The notes: generated by a model not told the origin, from the letters alone. A DNA stretch of 64,000 nucleotides from Clostridiales bacterium (GCA_016278505.1 JADQBQ010000028.1:1-64000); one strand, 5' to 3'. Shown: positions 36,271 through 45,062, numbered from the stretch's first letter. A program made the numbers and translations.

Positions 36271-38476
36271 AAAAGTTGGATTTTATATTTGCACCGGTTG
36301 TGGAATTGCTGAAGCTTTGGACATTGAAGCACTTGCTAAAGCAGGTCAGGAAGATTCACCTGCATGCTGTAAGAACCATGAGTTCTTATGCGGTGAAGAG
36401 GGTGTTCAATTAATTAAACAAGATATAGAGTCCGGCGAAATTAATGCTGTTATTATTGCCGGATGTTCCTCCAGGGTTAATTACGATGTATTTAACTTTG
36501 GTAAGGATGTTCTTGTTGAAAGGGTAAACCTGCGGGAGCAGGTAATTTGGACACAGCCTGCCGGGGAAGAGGATACCCAGATGATGGCGGAAGATTATAT
36601 CCGTATGGGTATGGCTAAAGTTACCCGGATGGAGAGTCCCGAGCCGTATGCACCTGAAGGTGAGGAGCTGGTTAAGACTATATTGGTTGTCGGTGGCGGT
36701 CTAAGTGGTATGACAGCTGCCCTGGAATCAGCAAATGCCGGTTACAAAACTATTTTAGTTGAAAAGGCTGACTCATTAGGTGGATGGGCTGCTAATTTAT
36801 ACAAAATGGCCCCAATCAAGGGATCATTTAATGAACTTCAAGATAATTTTATTCCCGAATTAGTTAAGCAAGTAGAAGAAAATACTAATATTACCGTATA
36901 TACTGGTTCCCAAGTTAAGAATACTGCTAACGGCCCCGGGTTGTTTGATGTTACAATTCACCAGGGTGGCAGTGAGATTAATGAAAGAGTGGGATCAATT
37001 GTTTTGGCCACCGGTGCCAAGCCCTATGAACCCGATAATTTGGGGTACCTTGGTTACGGGAAGTCAGACAAGGTTATTACGCAGGCCATGTTTGAAGAAT
37101 TGGCTGCCAACGGTCAGCTCAAAGGTGTGGAGAAGATTGGTTTTATTCAGTGTGCCGGATCCAGGGATGAGGAGCACCTAGCATACTGTTCTGCCGCATG
37201 TTGTGTTGAGTCCTTGAAGCAGTCCATGGTCTTTAAAGAAATAAATCCTGAAGGTGTTGCTTATGTCTTTTATAAAGACATTCGTTCCACTGGTCAGTAT
37301 GAGCACTTTTACAAGAGTGCACAGGAAAACGGTGTAATTTTTGTTAAATACGATCAGATAGATGATGTAGCAGAAAGTGACGGAAAGCTAGCGGTTACGC
37401 TGGACGATGTGCTCATGGGTGAAAAGACCGAGGCCGATGAGTTTGATTTGATTGTATTGGCTAACGGCATGGTTCCGACGACTGCGCTGGGTGAGGTAGT
37501 TGAAGAGCCTAAAGAAGACGAAGATGGGAATGCCGAGGAAGAGCAGCCCACGCAGCCTCCCGTCATTGAGGCTGATCTTTTGAACCTTGAATATAGGCAG
37601 GGCCCGGAACTGCCCATATTGAAGTACGGTTTCCCGGATTCACATTATATTTGCTTCCCTTATGAAACACGCAGAACCGGTATCTATGCTGCCGGTAGTG
37701 TAAGGGCGCCGATGGATCTGGTTACTACCATAGAAGACGCTACCGGTGCAGCACTAAAAGCTATTCAGTGTGCGGAAGCAACGTCTGAAGGTAAGGCTGT
37801 ACACCCCAGATCCGGGGATATGTCTTATCCCGAGTTTTATATGAACCGTTGTACTCAATGTAAACGTTGCACCGAAGAATGTCCTTTCGGAGCAATTAAT
37901 GAAGACGAGAAGGCCAACCCGCTTCCCAATCCTACCAGGTGCAGAAGGTGTGGCACCTGCATGGGTGCTTGTCCGGAAAGAATTATTTCCTTTAAGGACT
38001 ACAATATTCCCATGGTAGGAAATATGCTTAAGTCTATCGAGATGCCCGAGGAAGACGAGGAGAAGCCGAGGATTCTAATTTTTGCCTGTGAGAATGATGC
38101 CATTCCGGCCCTTGATATGGTGGGAATCAACAGGCTAAATTACAATGCTTGGGTAAGGATTATCCCGCTCAGGTGTCTCGGATCATTAAACCTTATTTGG
38201 GTAAACGATGCTATGTCCGGTGGTTTTGACGGTGTGTTCCTGCTGGGATGTAAGCACGGTGATGATTATCAATGCCACTTCATGAAGGGCAGTGAGCTTG
38301 CCGAATATCGTTTGAGTAAAGTATCGGAAACTTTGGACAGGTTGGGCCTAGAGTCAGAGCGTGTACGTATGACCCAAGTCACAATCATGGATTACGATAA
38401 GATTCCAAAGATGTTGGATGACTTTGCTGAAGAGTTGGATGATCTTGGTCCCAACCCCATGAAAGATTTTGCCTAG
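36263..38476 (+). CDS. qmoB: QmoB, HdrA/MvhD-like subunit
   Basis: 737-aa subunit of the Qmo complex. The N-terminal HdrA-type domain (ICTGCGIAEALD, CSSRVNYDVF) leads into an FAD fold (ILVVGGGLSGMTAALES, near 140). An acidic insert (EEPKEDEDGNAEEEQP, about 411-426) interrupts the flavin domain. Two [4Fe-4S] motifs follow (CTQCKRCTEECP and CRRCGTCMGACP, near 528-570). The tail (about 604-737) is MvhD-like (LIFACENDA, PLRCLGSLNL, GCKHGDDYQC). Translation is coupled to qmoA by the overlap. Confidence 0.95.
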   Translation: MDKKVGFYICTGCGIAEALDIEALAKAGQEDSPACCKNHEFLCGEEGVQLIKQDIESGEINAVIIAGCSSRVNYDVFNFGKDVLVERVNLREQVIWTQPAGEEDTQMMAEDYIRMGMAKVTRMESPEPYAPEGEELVKTILVVGGGLSGMTAALESANAGYKTILVEKADSLGGWAANLYKMAPIKGSFNELQDNFIPELVKQVEENTNITVYTGSQVKNTANGPGLFDVTIHQGGSEINERVGSIVLATGAKPYEPDNLGYLGYGKSDKVITQAMFEELAANGQLKGVEKIGFIQCAGSRDEEHLAYCSAACCVESLKQSMVFKEINPEGVAYVFYKDIRSTGQYEHFYKSAQENGVIFVKYDQIDDVAESDGKLAVTLDDVLMGEKTEADEFDLIVLANGMVPTTALGEVVEEPKEDEDGNAEEEQPTQPPVIEADLLNLEYRQGPELPILKYGFPDSHYICFPYETRRTGIYAAGSVRAPMDLVTTIEDATGAALKAIQCAEATSEGKAVHPRSGDMSYPEFYMNRCTQCKRCTEECPFGAINEDEKANPLPNPTRCRRCGTCMGACPERIISFKDYNIPMVGNMLKSIEMPEEDEEKPRILIFACENDAIPALDMVGINRLNYNAWVRIIPLRCLGSLNLIWVNDAMSGGFDGVFLLGCKHGDDYQCHFMKGSELAEYRLSKVSETLDRLGLESERVRMTQVTIMDYDKIPKMLDDFAEELDDLGPNPMKDFA

Positions 38477-38555
38477 GAAGTATTGCAATTTAGTAAATGA
38501 GAGATGGTGGGCAGTGTAAAATGATGCCCATCACCTCTCTATAAAACAAAAAAAG

Positions 38556-38605
38556 AGACGGCTTTCTTAGAGCCGTCTTGAGCTTCAAAACAGTAATAGT
38601 ATATT
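38556..38605 (+). promoter_or_regulatory. Hairpin and candidate promoter of qmoC
   Basis: Stem AGACGGCT/AGCCGTCT (38556-38578) without T-run, immediately followed by TTGAGC, 16-nt spacer, TATATT (38578-38605). The 242-bp qmoB-qmoC gap therefore may hold a weak stop and a separate promoter for qmoC. Confidence 0.45.
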
Positions 38606-38718
38606 AAATTGTGTTGGAGAAAAATAAAATGGAAAGCCTCCACTTGATTAGTGAATTATAAGGATCGTTGGAACAATTGAACTTGTGTCAGAATGATGGT
38701 TTTGAAAGGAGGCAGAAG

Positions 38719-39912
38719 ATGGCTACACGGTTAGATCCCAACCTTAAAAAAGAGGTTAAAGAATATGGGATTAAGGACTCCGACAAATGTATGCAATGTG
38801 GCCTTTGCTCTGCAGTATGTCCCCTGGCCACCACTGAAGAATCATTTCCACGAAAGATGATTAGGCTTACCCAAATGGGCTTAAGGGATAAACTTATTGC
38901 AAGCCCGGAACCTTGGCTCTGCTACTATTGCGGTGAATGCTCCGACTTTTGCCCCAGAGGTGCCGAACCAGGTGAAACAATGATGGGCTTGAGAAGATAT
39001 CTCACTGCCCAGTATGACTGGACCGGTTTTTCTAAGCGTTTCTACACATCCGAGAAGTTCGAAATATTTTCTATTGTTGGATTCGCCCTGTTGATAGGAC
39101 TGGGGTTTTTACTATTTGCCGGTGACAGCCCGGACATGGAAAAGGCAAGACTAAGTACGTTTGTCGATGCACATGTTATTGAATATCTAGATTTAGCAAT
39201 GGCAGCAATTTTGTCGGCACTCTTACTCAGCAATGTATATAGAATGGCAAAGTTCCAAATGGGAGACCTAATAGGTAAAGTGCCACTGAGTATGTACTTG
39301 GGTGAAGTTAAGGAATTAATTGTTCATTTTATTACTCAAAAAAGGTTCTCCAAGTGTCATGATCAGAGGCAGTGGTTCATTCATCTTTTGATTATGACTT
39401 CATACTGTTCGGTATTTTTTATGGTAGTAGTACTTCTCAGTGGGTTGGGCGGCCTCTTACCTGCCTTCCAAACGGATGAAGTGCGATCCATCATACATCC
39501 ATATAATCTAATTGGCTATTACGCTACCTTTGGACTTCTCTACGGAACGACTTATGCCATGATAGGCAGACTACGCAAAAACAGGCCGGCATACAAGCAT
39601 ACTCACTCAACGGACTGGTGTTTTCTCATTCTCTTATGGTTAACAGCCTTTACAGGCATTCTTATTAATGCATTCCGTTCCATTGGTGTTGATGGCCTAC
39701 CTCTTGCCACCTATGTGATTTACGTTCTTCACTTAATGGTTGCGGTTCCAATGCTTGTTTTCGAAGTACCTTTCGCAAAGTGGTCTCACCTAGCCTTTAG
39801 GCCGGTAACTATTGTTCTAACTAATGTTAAGAAAAAATATCATGAAAATTTAAAGTTTAATCCTTCCTTTGCCAAGCAGGTAGAAAATAAGTCTGTTGGA
39901 ACAGGCAACTAA
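38719..39912 (+). CDS. qmoC: QmoC, membrane subunit (HdrC plus cytochrome b-like)
   Basis: 397-aa protein joining an HdrC-like ferredoxin domain (CMQCGLCSAVCP and CYYCGECSDFCP, about 24-80) to a NarI/HdrE-like membrane domain. That domain has about six helices and histidines suited to heme b. It would oxidise menaquinol and feed QmoAB. ATG 38719 follows AAAGGAGG; an upstream frame start at 38668 has no site. Many Gram-positive sulfate reducers are reported to carry hdrBC in place of qmoC, so an intact qmoC here is notable. Confidence 0.92.
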   Translation: MATRLDPNLKKEVKEYGIKDSDKCMQCGLCSAVCPLATTEESFPRKMIRLTQMGLRDKLIASPEPWLCYYCGECSDFCPRGAEPGETMMGLRRYLTAQYDWTGFSKRFYTSEKFEIFSIVGFALLIGLGFLLFAGDSPDMEKARLSTFVDAHVIEYLDLAMAAILSALLLSNVYRMAKFQMGDLIGKVPLSMYLGEVKELIVHFITQKRFSKCHDQRQWFIHLLIMTSYCSVFFMVVVLLSGLGGLLPAFQTDEVRSIIHPYNLIGYYATFGLLYGTTYAMIGRLRKNRPAYKHTHSTDWCFLILLWLTAFTGILINAFRSIGVDGLPLATYVIYVLHLMVAVPMLVFEVPFAKWSHLAFRPVTIVLTNVKKKYHENLKFNPSFAKQVENKSVGTGN

Positions 39913-39938
39913 ACACGGTTGATTTTGATGTTATGATT

Positions 39939-39967
39939 ACGCCCGGTGGTTTTTACCCGCCGGGCGT
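39939..39967 (+). terminator. Terminator of qmoC
   Basis: ACGCCCGGTGG/CCGCCGGGCGT stem (11 bp, one G-U) followed by ATTTAAAT. Confidence 0.8.
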
Positions 39968-40048
39968 ATTTAAATATTATTTACTAGAAAATTGATATCT
40001 TAATTGTAGAAGTTGCAACATCTATGCCACAAAGCAAAAAATTGTGAC

Positions 40049-40127
40049 AATTGGCGTGCCGTAGTACGGCAATTGTGGAGTACCAATCATTTGGCAAAGT
40101 GATAGTGTGTATAACTATCACTTTTTT
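40049..40127 (+). ncRNA. Possible small RNA with own terminator
   Basis: A second terminator (AAGTGATAGT/ACTATCACTT with T7, 40097-40127) lies 130 nt after the qmoC terminator with no gene between. Just before it is a bulged hairpin whose tip is the perfect palindrome GCCGTA-G-TACGGC. A short transcript is a reasonable guess; no clear promoter was seen. Confidence 0.3.
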
Positions 40128-40154
40128 TATTTTTTAGACAGAATTATACGTCTA

Positions 40155-40172
40155 CATTGTGGACATACAATG
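40155..40172. promoter_or_regulatory. Palindrome upstream of sigma-54 promoter
   Basis: CATTGT-GGACAT-ACAATG lies about 165 bp before the sigma-54-type promoter, a usual distance for an enhancer-binding protein. Its core ATTGTGGACATA differs by one base from part of the operator at 191-202. Confidence 0.35.
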
Positions 40173-40335
40173 CCATAGTGTCATCAATGTATTCACCTTC
40201 CTATCAATGCCTCAAAATTGGGAAAATTCAATTAAATGCACCTTTTAATACAGTTAGTTTAAGTGAATTGTGGGAAACCAAACAGCTGCATAGCGAGTGT
40301 TACCCTGCAGCCCAGATAGTATGTGCATTTGTTGA

Positions 40336-40352
40336 TTGGCACGAAAGTTGCG
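40336..40352 (+). promoter_or_regulatory. Sigma-54 promoter of CBS gene
   Basis: TTGGCACGAAAGTTGCG matches the -24/-12 consensus TTGGCACG-N4-TTGC with the required 12-bp GG-to-GC spacing. Predicted start near 40362, 55 nt before the proposed ATG. A sigma-A-like TATAAT (40386-40391) lies just downstream. Confidence 0.75.
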
Positions 40353-40416
40353 ACATATAGTACATTAAACGACAGTAGGTGTATTGTATAATTTCATTTC
40401 TCTGCTTGTGGGGCGT

Positions 40417-40926
40417 ATGACGTCATCTAATATGAAGGGTGATGGTTATGGAAAAAAAGTGCGGGATTTAATGACGCCGTTGGAAAAGGTTCCATGGGTA
40501 GACCTTGGTGATGATATGGGTGATACCATTCACTTGCTTTATAATTTCCGTCAAGATTGCCGGAGTTGTAATTCAGCAGTTGTCAGTAGTGATGACAAGG
40601 TGGTAGGCCTTTTGACCATGAGGAGTATGCTGGAAGCTTTGGAGCCCAAGGCGTTTAACGTTAACCAGTGGTCGGTGCCCGTATTCTGGAGTGGGCTTTG
40701 GACGGAACAGGTCAAAAAACTTAATTCCAAAAAGGTAAGCGATATCTTTGTGCCTGTAAAAATGGTAGGTGTGCACGCTGATGGCTGTTTGATGAGGGCT
40801 GTTTACTGTTTTAATAAAACAAAAATGCCCGCGCTGGCTGTCTTAGACGGTCCTAATGTAATTGGTGTCCTAGAGGTCCCGGTTATATATGAGGAATTGT
40901 TGAGAAACGGGCAGCAAAACATCTAA
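40417..40926 (+). CDS. CBS-pair protein, FWxG family, copy 1
   Basis: About 169 aa, two CBS domains (about 15-80 and 105-165) joined by a linker with PVFWSGLWTEQ. CBS pairs bind adenine nucleotides and regulate transporters or enzymes. Four more paralogues in the window share the same layout and the FW(S/E)G linker. The start is uncertain: ATG 40417 has GTGGGG 3 nt away, ATG 40432 has none but matches the paralogues' length. A sigma-54 promoter lies upstream; copy 2 follows 24 bp later. Confidence 0.8.
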   Translation: MTSSNMKGDGYGKKVRDLMTPLEKVPWVDLGDDMGDTIHLLYNFRQDCRSCNSAVVSSDDKVVGLLTMRSMLEALEPKAFNVNQWSVPVFWSGLWTEQVKKLNSKKVSDIFVPVKMVGVHADGCLMRAVYCFNKTKMPALAVLDGPNVIGVLEVPVIYEELLRNGQQNI

Positions 40927-40950
40927 CTGGAATCCTAGGAGGGATTATGT

Positions 40951-41454
40951 ATGTCGTGGGAAAAAAGAGTGGAGGATATAATGGAATCTCTGCCGGCGGC
41001 AGAAGTGCAACCGGATAGCCAGTTGCGTACAGTCTTGAACATTATTTCTGAGGCTGAGGGAAAAGGCAAGTGTAACCCTACGGTTTTGGTCCGGGAAGGC
41101 GATTTGATATTAGGGACAGTAAGTAGCTCCGATATCTTGAGTGCTCTTCAGCCTCGCTACACTAAGGGACGTATGAAGATGGAGATATTTTGGGAAGGTC
41201 TCTTAACCGAACAATGGCATAAGATAGCTTGCCGAGCAGTAACAGATGTTATGAAAACGCCGGTGATAGTAGATGCGAATGATACCTTGATGAAAGCTAG
41301 TCACAAAATGACTAAACATAATGCTAGCGTGGTGTTAGTAGCAGATTTAAACCGCATAGTGGGTGCTGTCTCTGTAAAAGGGTTGTTCCGTGAATTGAAT
41401 ACCATAAAAGGTGAAAAGCAGGCAAGTATTATGGCAAGTGCAGGATCAATGTAA
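40951..41454 (+). CDS. CBS-pair protein, FWxG family, copy 2
   Basis: 167 aa, opening WEKRVEDIMESLPAAEVQPDS, then the linker EIFWEGLLTEQW (near 90) and a second CBS domain starting AVTDVMKTPVIVDANDTLMKA. AGGAGGG precedes the ATG. Co-transcribed with copy 1, 24 bp upstream. Closest in the window to the copy at 50.0 kb (same PPYTKG/PRYTKG segment and EIFWEGLL). The likely role is an adenylate sensor for a neighbouring protein; direct evidence is absent. Confidence 0.83.
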   Translation: MSWEKRVEDIMESLPAAEVQPDSQLRTVLNIISEAEGKGKCNPTVLVREGDLILGTVSSSDILSALQPRYTKGRMKMEIFWEGLLTEQWHKIACRAVTDVMKTPVIVDANDTLMKASHKMTKHNASVVLVADLNRIVGAVSVKGLFRELNTIKGEKQASIMASAGSM

Positions 41455-41563
41455 ATTCCTCAAGTTTTCTTGTATTCTAAGGTATTTACCATAGAACAAA
41501 AATAAGTTATTATTAACTTGAATTTGGTAAACCACAAGGCAAGAGACTAAAGGGGGAATTTTA

Positions 41564-42019
41564 TTGATTACCGACCGCATTCTAGTTCCAACTGACGGTT
41601 CCGAACAATCGCTGAGAGCGGCAAAGAAGGCAGCCGAATTAGCTAAAGCAAATGATAATTCAGATGTGAGAGTTATTAGTATAGATAGCGTCCCCAATAG
41701 GTTTGTTGAACGGCACCTTTATTGGGTAGCCGGCGACAAAGGTGATCAGGGTAAGCACATTGAAGATATGTTTGCCGAAGAGCGCAACAGAATATTAGAT
41801 GAGACAGCATCGATCTTTAAAGAAGTGGGTATAAAAGTTGAGTGTGATAGCGATACCGGTAATCCTGCCGAAAAAATCTGTGATTATGCTGGCAGAAATA
41901 ATATTAATTTGATAGTAATGGGGACCAGTGGAAAGAGCAATATTGGTGAAATAGTTTTGGGCAGTGTCAGTAATAAGGTGCTTCACCTATCTCCTTGCCC
42001 AGTACTTCTGGTTAAGTAA
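41564..42019 (+). CDS. Universal stress protein, copy 1
   Basis: 151-aa UspA-fold protein. It starts ILVPTDGSEQSLRAAKKAAELA and carries the ATP-binding GTSGKSNIGEIVLGSVS (G-x2-G-x9-G-S), so it belongs to the nucleotide-binding branch. TTG start after AAGGGGG. A central segment (VERHLYWVAGD) is shared with copy 2 at 44.6 kb. It follows the two CBS genes, pointing to energy-state or stress signalling. Confidence 0.9.
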   Translation: MITDRILVPTDGSEQSLRAAKKAAELAKANDNSDVRVISIDSVPNRFVERHLYWVAGDKGDQGKHIEDMFAEERNRILDETASIFKEVGIKVECDSDTGNPAEKICDYAGRNNINLIVMGTSGKSNIGEIVLGSVSNKVLHLSPCPVLLVK

Positions 42020-42045
42020 TTGGCTCCTTTATTGAAATAATAAAT

Positions 42046-42082
42046 CGCCAGATTCAGTACTAATAGACCTTCTGATCTGGCG
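42046..42082 (+). terminator. Hairpin after USP copy 1
   Basis: CGCCAGAT/ATCTGGCG stem with a 21-nt loop and weak T-rich tail. Confidence 0.5.
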
Positions 42083-42146
42083 TAAAATTTCATCATAGTA
42101 AGTGATTGTGAGTGCTTTCGCAATTACTTAAAGGGAGAAATTTATA

Positions 42147-43640
42147 ATGATAATCCTAGGCAGAAGAGGGTTACGGTTTCAAATATTGTTACTTTTAACA
42201 TTCATTTTAATAGTACCGGTGCTGGTAATGTTATACGACCTCTTTTTTGCTAGTAAAAGCGACGAGGTGGTACTAGAAAATCGAGAAAGATATTTAAGCG
42301 AAATAATGAATGAAATGGCATCCGGGTTAGAGTACAATGAAGATGAAACACCGCGGCAACTAGTGAATTCATTCACTCAAGAGGCCGGCTATTTGGTCAG
42401 GGAAAATAAAGGTGTTCGCCTGGGCATTTATATAGTAGAGAATGAAAAAATGTATATAGAGGGATTTTTACATGAATATCGAAAACTGACTAAACAAGAG
42501 CAAATAGAACGAGAAAGACGCATATCCGGAGAAGTGTCAGCCGGGATTCAATCCGTACTGGCTACCGGTGAGAAAATTGTCAGAGTAGGGCGTACCTGGG
42601 ACGATGAAATATTGGAGTGTTTGCGCCCGGTCAGAGTAAAGGGAAAAATCGTGGCGGTGGTATGGGCGGAGCAGATGATGCATCCTATCTTCGCTAAAAG
42701 CTATAATTTTAGAATGGTTACACGTTATACCACTCTGGTTATCTTTTGTTTTAGTTTATTTTGTGTTGTAGCCGTGGTGCTTAACCTTACGCGGAATATA
42801 AATACAATCAAGGAAGGTTTAGAAAGCCTGGAAGCGGACATAGATTTTCGGTTGGAGCCCCTTCCGGGGGAGATGGGCCAAATAACCACGGCTATTAATA
42901 ATATGGGTGAGGGCTTAGCTGAAAGAGAACAATTAAAAGAAAAACTCAGGCAAAATGATTTCCTGGCTGCGCTGGGTAGGCTGGTGACTGGAATAGCACA
43001 TGAACTACGCAATCCGCTGGGAGTATTAATGGCTACGGTAGAGGTGATGGAAGAAGATTTACAAAACTGTGACGGCATCAAGGATTATGCAGAACGTATC
43101 AAAAAGCAGGTGGACCGTCAAAGTAAGACTGTAAATGGATTATTAGATTTCGGGCGGCCTGATGACGGTATGCTGGAAAAACTGGACTTAAATGAATTGC
43201 TGCTTAATGTTATGGATTTCGCACAACCATTATTGCAAAAGAGTAATGTGGATATATCTACTCATTTGGAGCAAAGCCTTCCCCATGTAGTCGGCAGTGC
43301 AGAAAAATTGCAGCAGGTCTTTTTAAACCTCATTATAAATGCAATTCAGGCCATGCCTTCCGGTGGGTCTATAATCATTACTTCCGGCAGTACCGGAGAA
43401 GAAGTGTTTGCTACTGTAAATGATACGGGTAAAGGAATCCCTGAAAACGATTTAGAGCATATATTTGAACCATTTTACACCACTAAAGATGGTGGAAGCG
43501 GCTTGGGCCTGTCCATAAGTAATCAGGTGGTCAGAATTCACGGAGGGCGGATTATTGCTCGCAGTACCCCCGGTAAAGGGACAGAAATGACGGTATGCCT
43601 ACCATTTTTAATGAAAGGAGAAATAAAGCATGAAGCCTAA
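42147..43640 (+). CDS. Membrane histidine kinase, island sensor 1
   Basis: 497-aa sensor kinase. Helix 1 (about 10-31, LLLLTFILIVPVLVMLYDLFF), an extracytoplasmic domain (32-192), helix 2 (193-215) and HAMP (216-262) lead to the kinase core GIAHELRNPLGVLMATVEV (His about 284), N-box NLIINAIQAMPSGG and GSGLGLSIS. The sensor domain is paralogous to that of the kinase at 63.4 kb (GVRLGIYI...IEGFLHEYRKLT). AAGGGAG precedes the ATG. It overlaps its receiver partner by 11 bp. Confidence 0.92.
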   Translation: MIILGRRGLRFQILLLLTFILIVPVLVMLYDLFFASKSDEVVLENRERYLSEIMNEMASGLEYNEDETPRQLVNSFTQEAGYLVRENKGVRLGIYIVENEKMYIEGFLHEYRKLTKQEQIERERRISGEVSAGIQSVLATGEKIVRVGRTWDDEILECLRPVRVKGKIVAVVWAEQMMHPIFAKSYNFRMVTRYTTLVIFCFSLFCVVAVVLNLTRNINTIKEGLESLEADIDFRLEPLPGEMGQITTAINNMGEGLAEREQLKEKLRQNDFLAALGRLVTGIAHELRNPLGVLMATVEVMEEDLQNCDGIKDYAERIKKQVDRQSKTVNGLLDFGRPDDGMLEKLDLNELLLNVMDFAQPLLQKSNVDISTHLEQSLPHVVGSAEKLQQVFLNLIINAIQAMPSGGSIIITSGSTGEEVFATVNDTGKGIPENDLEHIFEPFYTTKDGGSGLGLSISNQVVRIHGGRIIARSTPGKGTEMTVCLPFLMKGEIKHEA

Positions 43641-44007
43641 TATTTTGATTATTGATGACGAGCCTGAAATGTGTTGGGCTGTTGCCAAGGCCATGGAGAT
43701 GGAAGGCTTCACGGCTATTACTGCCAACGGAGGCCAAGAAGGTCTGAAGATATTCTCAAGCGAAAAAATTTCAGTAGTTTTAGTAGATCTGAAAATGCCG
43801 GATATGGACGGGATAGAAGTAATTAAAGAGTTAAGGCATGTCGATCCTGAAGTGCCCGTGGTATTGATCACAGGACACGGAAGCATGGATGTGGCCCACG
43901 AGGCACTGTCGGAAGATGCAACCGGCTATATCATTAAGCCGTTTCGTATGGCAGCTCTTAGAGCAACAGTGAAAAAAATGATTAATGAGTTAGAGCTGCA
44001 AGATTGA
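43630..44007 (+). CDS. Receiver-only response regulator
   Basis: 125-aa CheY-like protein with the acidic pocket IIDDEPE, phospho-acceptor VLVDLKMPDMDG (Asp about 53), switch Thr in VVLITGHGS and Lys in YIIKPF. No output domain. It overlaps the kinase gene, so the two form a pair. Output must be through protein contact, a phosphorelay or competition, not direct DNA binding. Confidence 0.93.
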   Translation: MKPNILIIDDEPEMCWAVAKAMEMEGFTAITANGGQEGLKIFSSEKISVVLVDLKMPDMDGIEVIKELRHVDPEVPVVLITGHGSMDVAHEALSEDATGYIIKPFRMAALRATVKKMINELELQD

Positions 44008-44062
44008 CGGAAGTTTGTAATGTTTTAAATATTCTGGATTCAGCGAGGTCTTAATAATTTAC

Positions 44063-44091
44063 TTGACACCATTACGTTCATTTGCTAGGTT
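44063..44091 (+). promoter_or_regulatory. Island-type promoter 1
   Basis: TTGACA, 17-nt spacer ending TTTGC, TAGGTT. Start near 44098; the leader to the first YezD-like gene is about 130 nt, with CCGTGG (44108) able to pair with CCACGG (44209). Confidence 0.65.
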
Positions 44092-44229
44092 TAATTTATC
44101 AAATATTCCGTGGATAAAGAATTTAGTTTAGAGGAGATACCTTTGTGAACGTAAAAACAATCACACGCCCAAGTATTTAATTGCTTAAAATCACTGCGGC
44201 AGCATAACCACGGGAAAGAGGTGAAGTTT

Positions 44230-44475
44230 TTGGATGTAAAGGGAATTTCCAATATAACTAACCGGGAAAAAAAATTAATACTTTTCCTGCGTCAAATGGG
44301 TTGGGGTGAGGTGAGGATTAGAGTTGAAAATGGGCAGCCGGTGGTAATTTACGAAGCGATTAGGACAGTCCGCTTGGAGGAAAAATCCAATGGCAACAAA
44401 AAAAATTCAAAAGACCGGGTTGTAAAACCACTGGAGGAAATAGCGGAAAACACCTTTGGTGAAAATATTAATTAG
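44230..44475 (+). CDS. YezD-like (DUF2292) small protein, copy 1
   Basis: 81 aa with the core FLRQMGWGEVRIRVENGQPVVIYEAIRTVRLEE, matching the YezD/DUF2292 small-protein family, whose Bacillus member lies in a sulfur-metabolism operon. The tail is lysine- and glutamate-rich. TTG 44230 has AGAGGTGA 5 nt upstream; a GTG at 44221 overlaps that site. Two further copies follow within 1.5 kb. The function is unknown; the fold may bind nucleic acid or a partner protein. Confidence 0.75.
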   Translation: MDVKGISNITNREKKLILFLRQMGWGEVRIRVENGQPVVIYEAIRTVRLEEKSNGNKKNSKDRVVKPLEEIAENTFGENIN

Positions 44476-44549
44476 CCGAATCGAACAACGAAAGGCTGTT
44501 ATACTGTTTAATTTATCAAGCAATTAATCGGTATAACAGCCTTTTTTTT
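44474..44549 (+). promoter_or_regulatory. AATC-box leader element E1
   Basis: AGCCGAATCGAACAACGAAAGG, here given as box AATCGAACAACGA, followed by stem AGGCTGTTATAC/GTATAACAGCCT and T8. It starts on the stop codon of the YezD-like gene and ends about 50 nt before USP copy 2. Confidence 0.7.
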
Positions 44550-44597
44550 AATAGACAGTAATGAAAGATTAAAACTTTGGGAGGTGCGAAAGGGATA

Positions 44598-45047
44598 ATG
44601 AATAAAATTCTAATCCCCATAGATGGCTCGGAGTATTCCATGCGTGCGGTTAAATTTGCTGCGGAGTTCATTGCCTTAAAACCGGAAGTTAAAGTAGTGG
44701 TTTTTTCTGTGGATAGGTTGCCACAACAATTCATGGTTAGGGATTTGTACTGGGTGTCCTCTGACATCGGAGAAAGTGTAAGACACATTCAGGAGGTATT
44801 TGCCGAAGTGCGTGAGGCCAATTTTAAAAAAGCGGCTGCTTATTTTAACCAAAAAGGGCTAAATGTGCAATGTGACTATACTTTTGGTAATCCCGCCGAA
44901 GAAATTACCCACTACGCCGGTAAAAATGGTGTTGACATGATTATAATGGGTACCCGTGGTTTGAGTTCTCTGAAGGAAGTATTCCTGGGTAGTGTCAGCC
45001 ATAAGGTGCTCCAGCTGTCCACATGTCCTGTGCTGTTGGTTAAATAA
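44598..45047 (+). CDS. Universal stress protein, copy 2
   Basis: 149-aa UspA-fold protein (ILIPIDGSEYSMRAVKFAAEF). The ATP-binding signature GTRGLSSLKEVFLGSVS is intact. It shares FMVRDLYWVSSDIGES and GNPAEEITHYAGKNGVD with copy 1, so the two are paralogues from one duplication. The ATG follows GGAGGTG and AAAGGG. It is preceded by leader element E1, suggesting attenuated expression. Confidence 0.9.
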   Translation: MNKILIPIDGSEYSMRAVKFAAEFIALKPEVKVVVFSVDRLPQQFMVRDLYWVSSDIGESVRHIQEVFAEVREANFKKAAAYFNQKGLNVQCDYTFGNPAEEITHYAGKNGVDMIIMGTRGLSSLKEVFLGSVSHKVLQLSTCPVLLVK

Positions 45048-45062
45048 AAAGCAAAAAAACTA

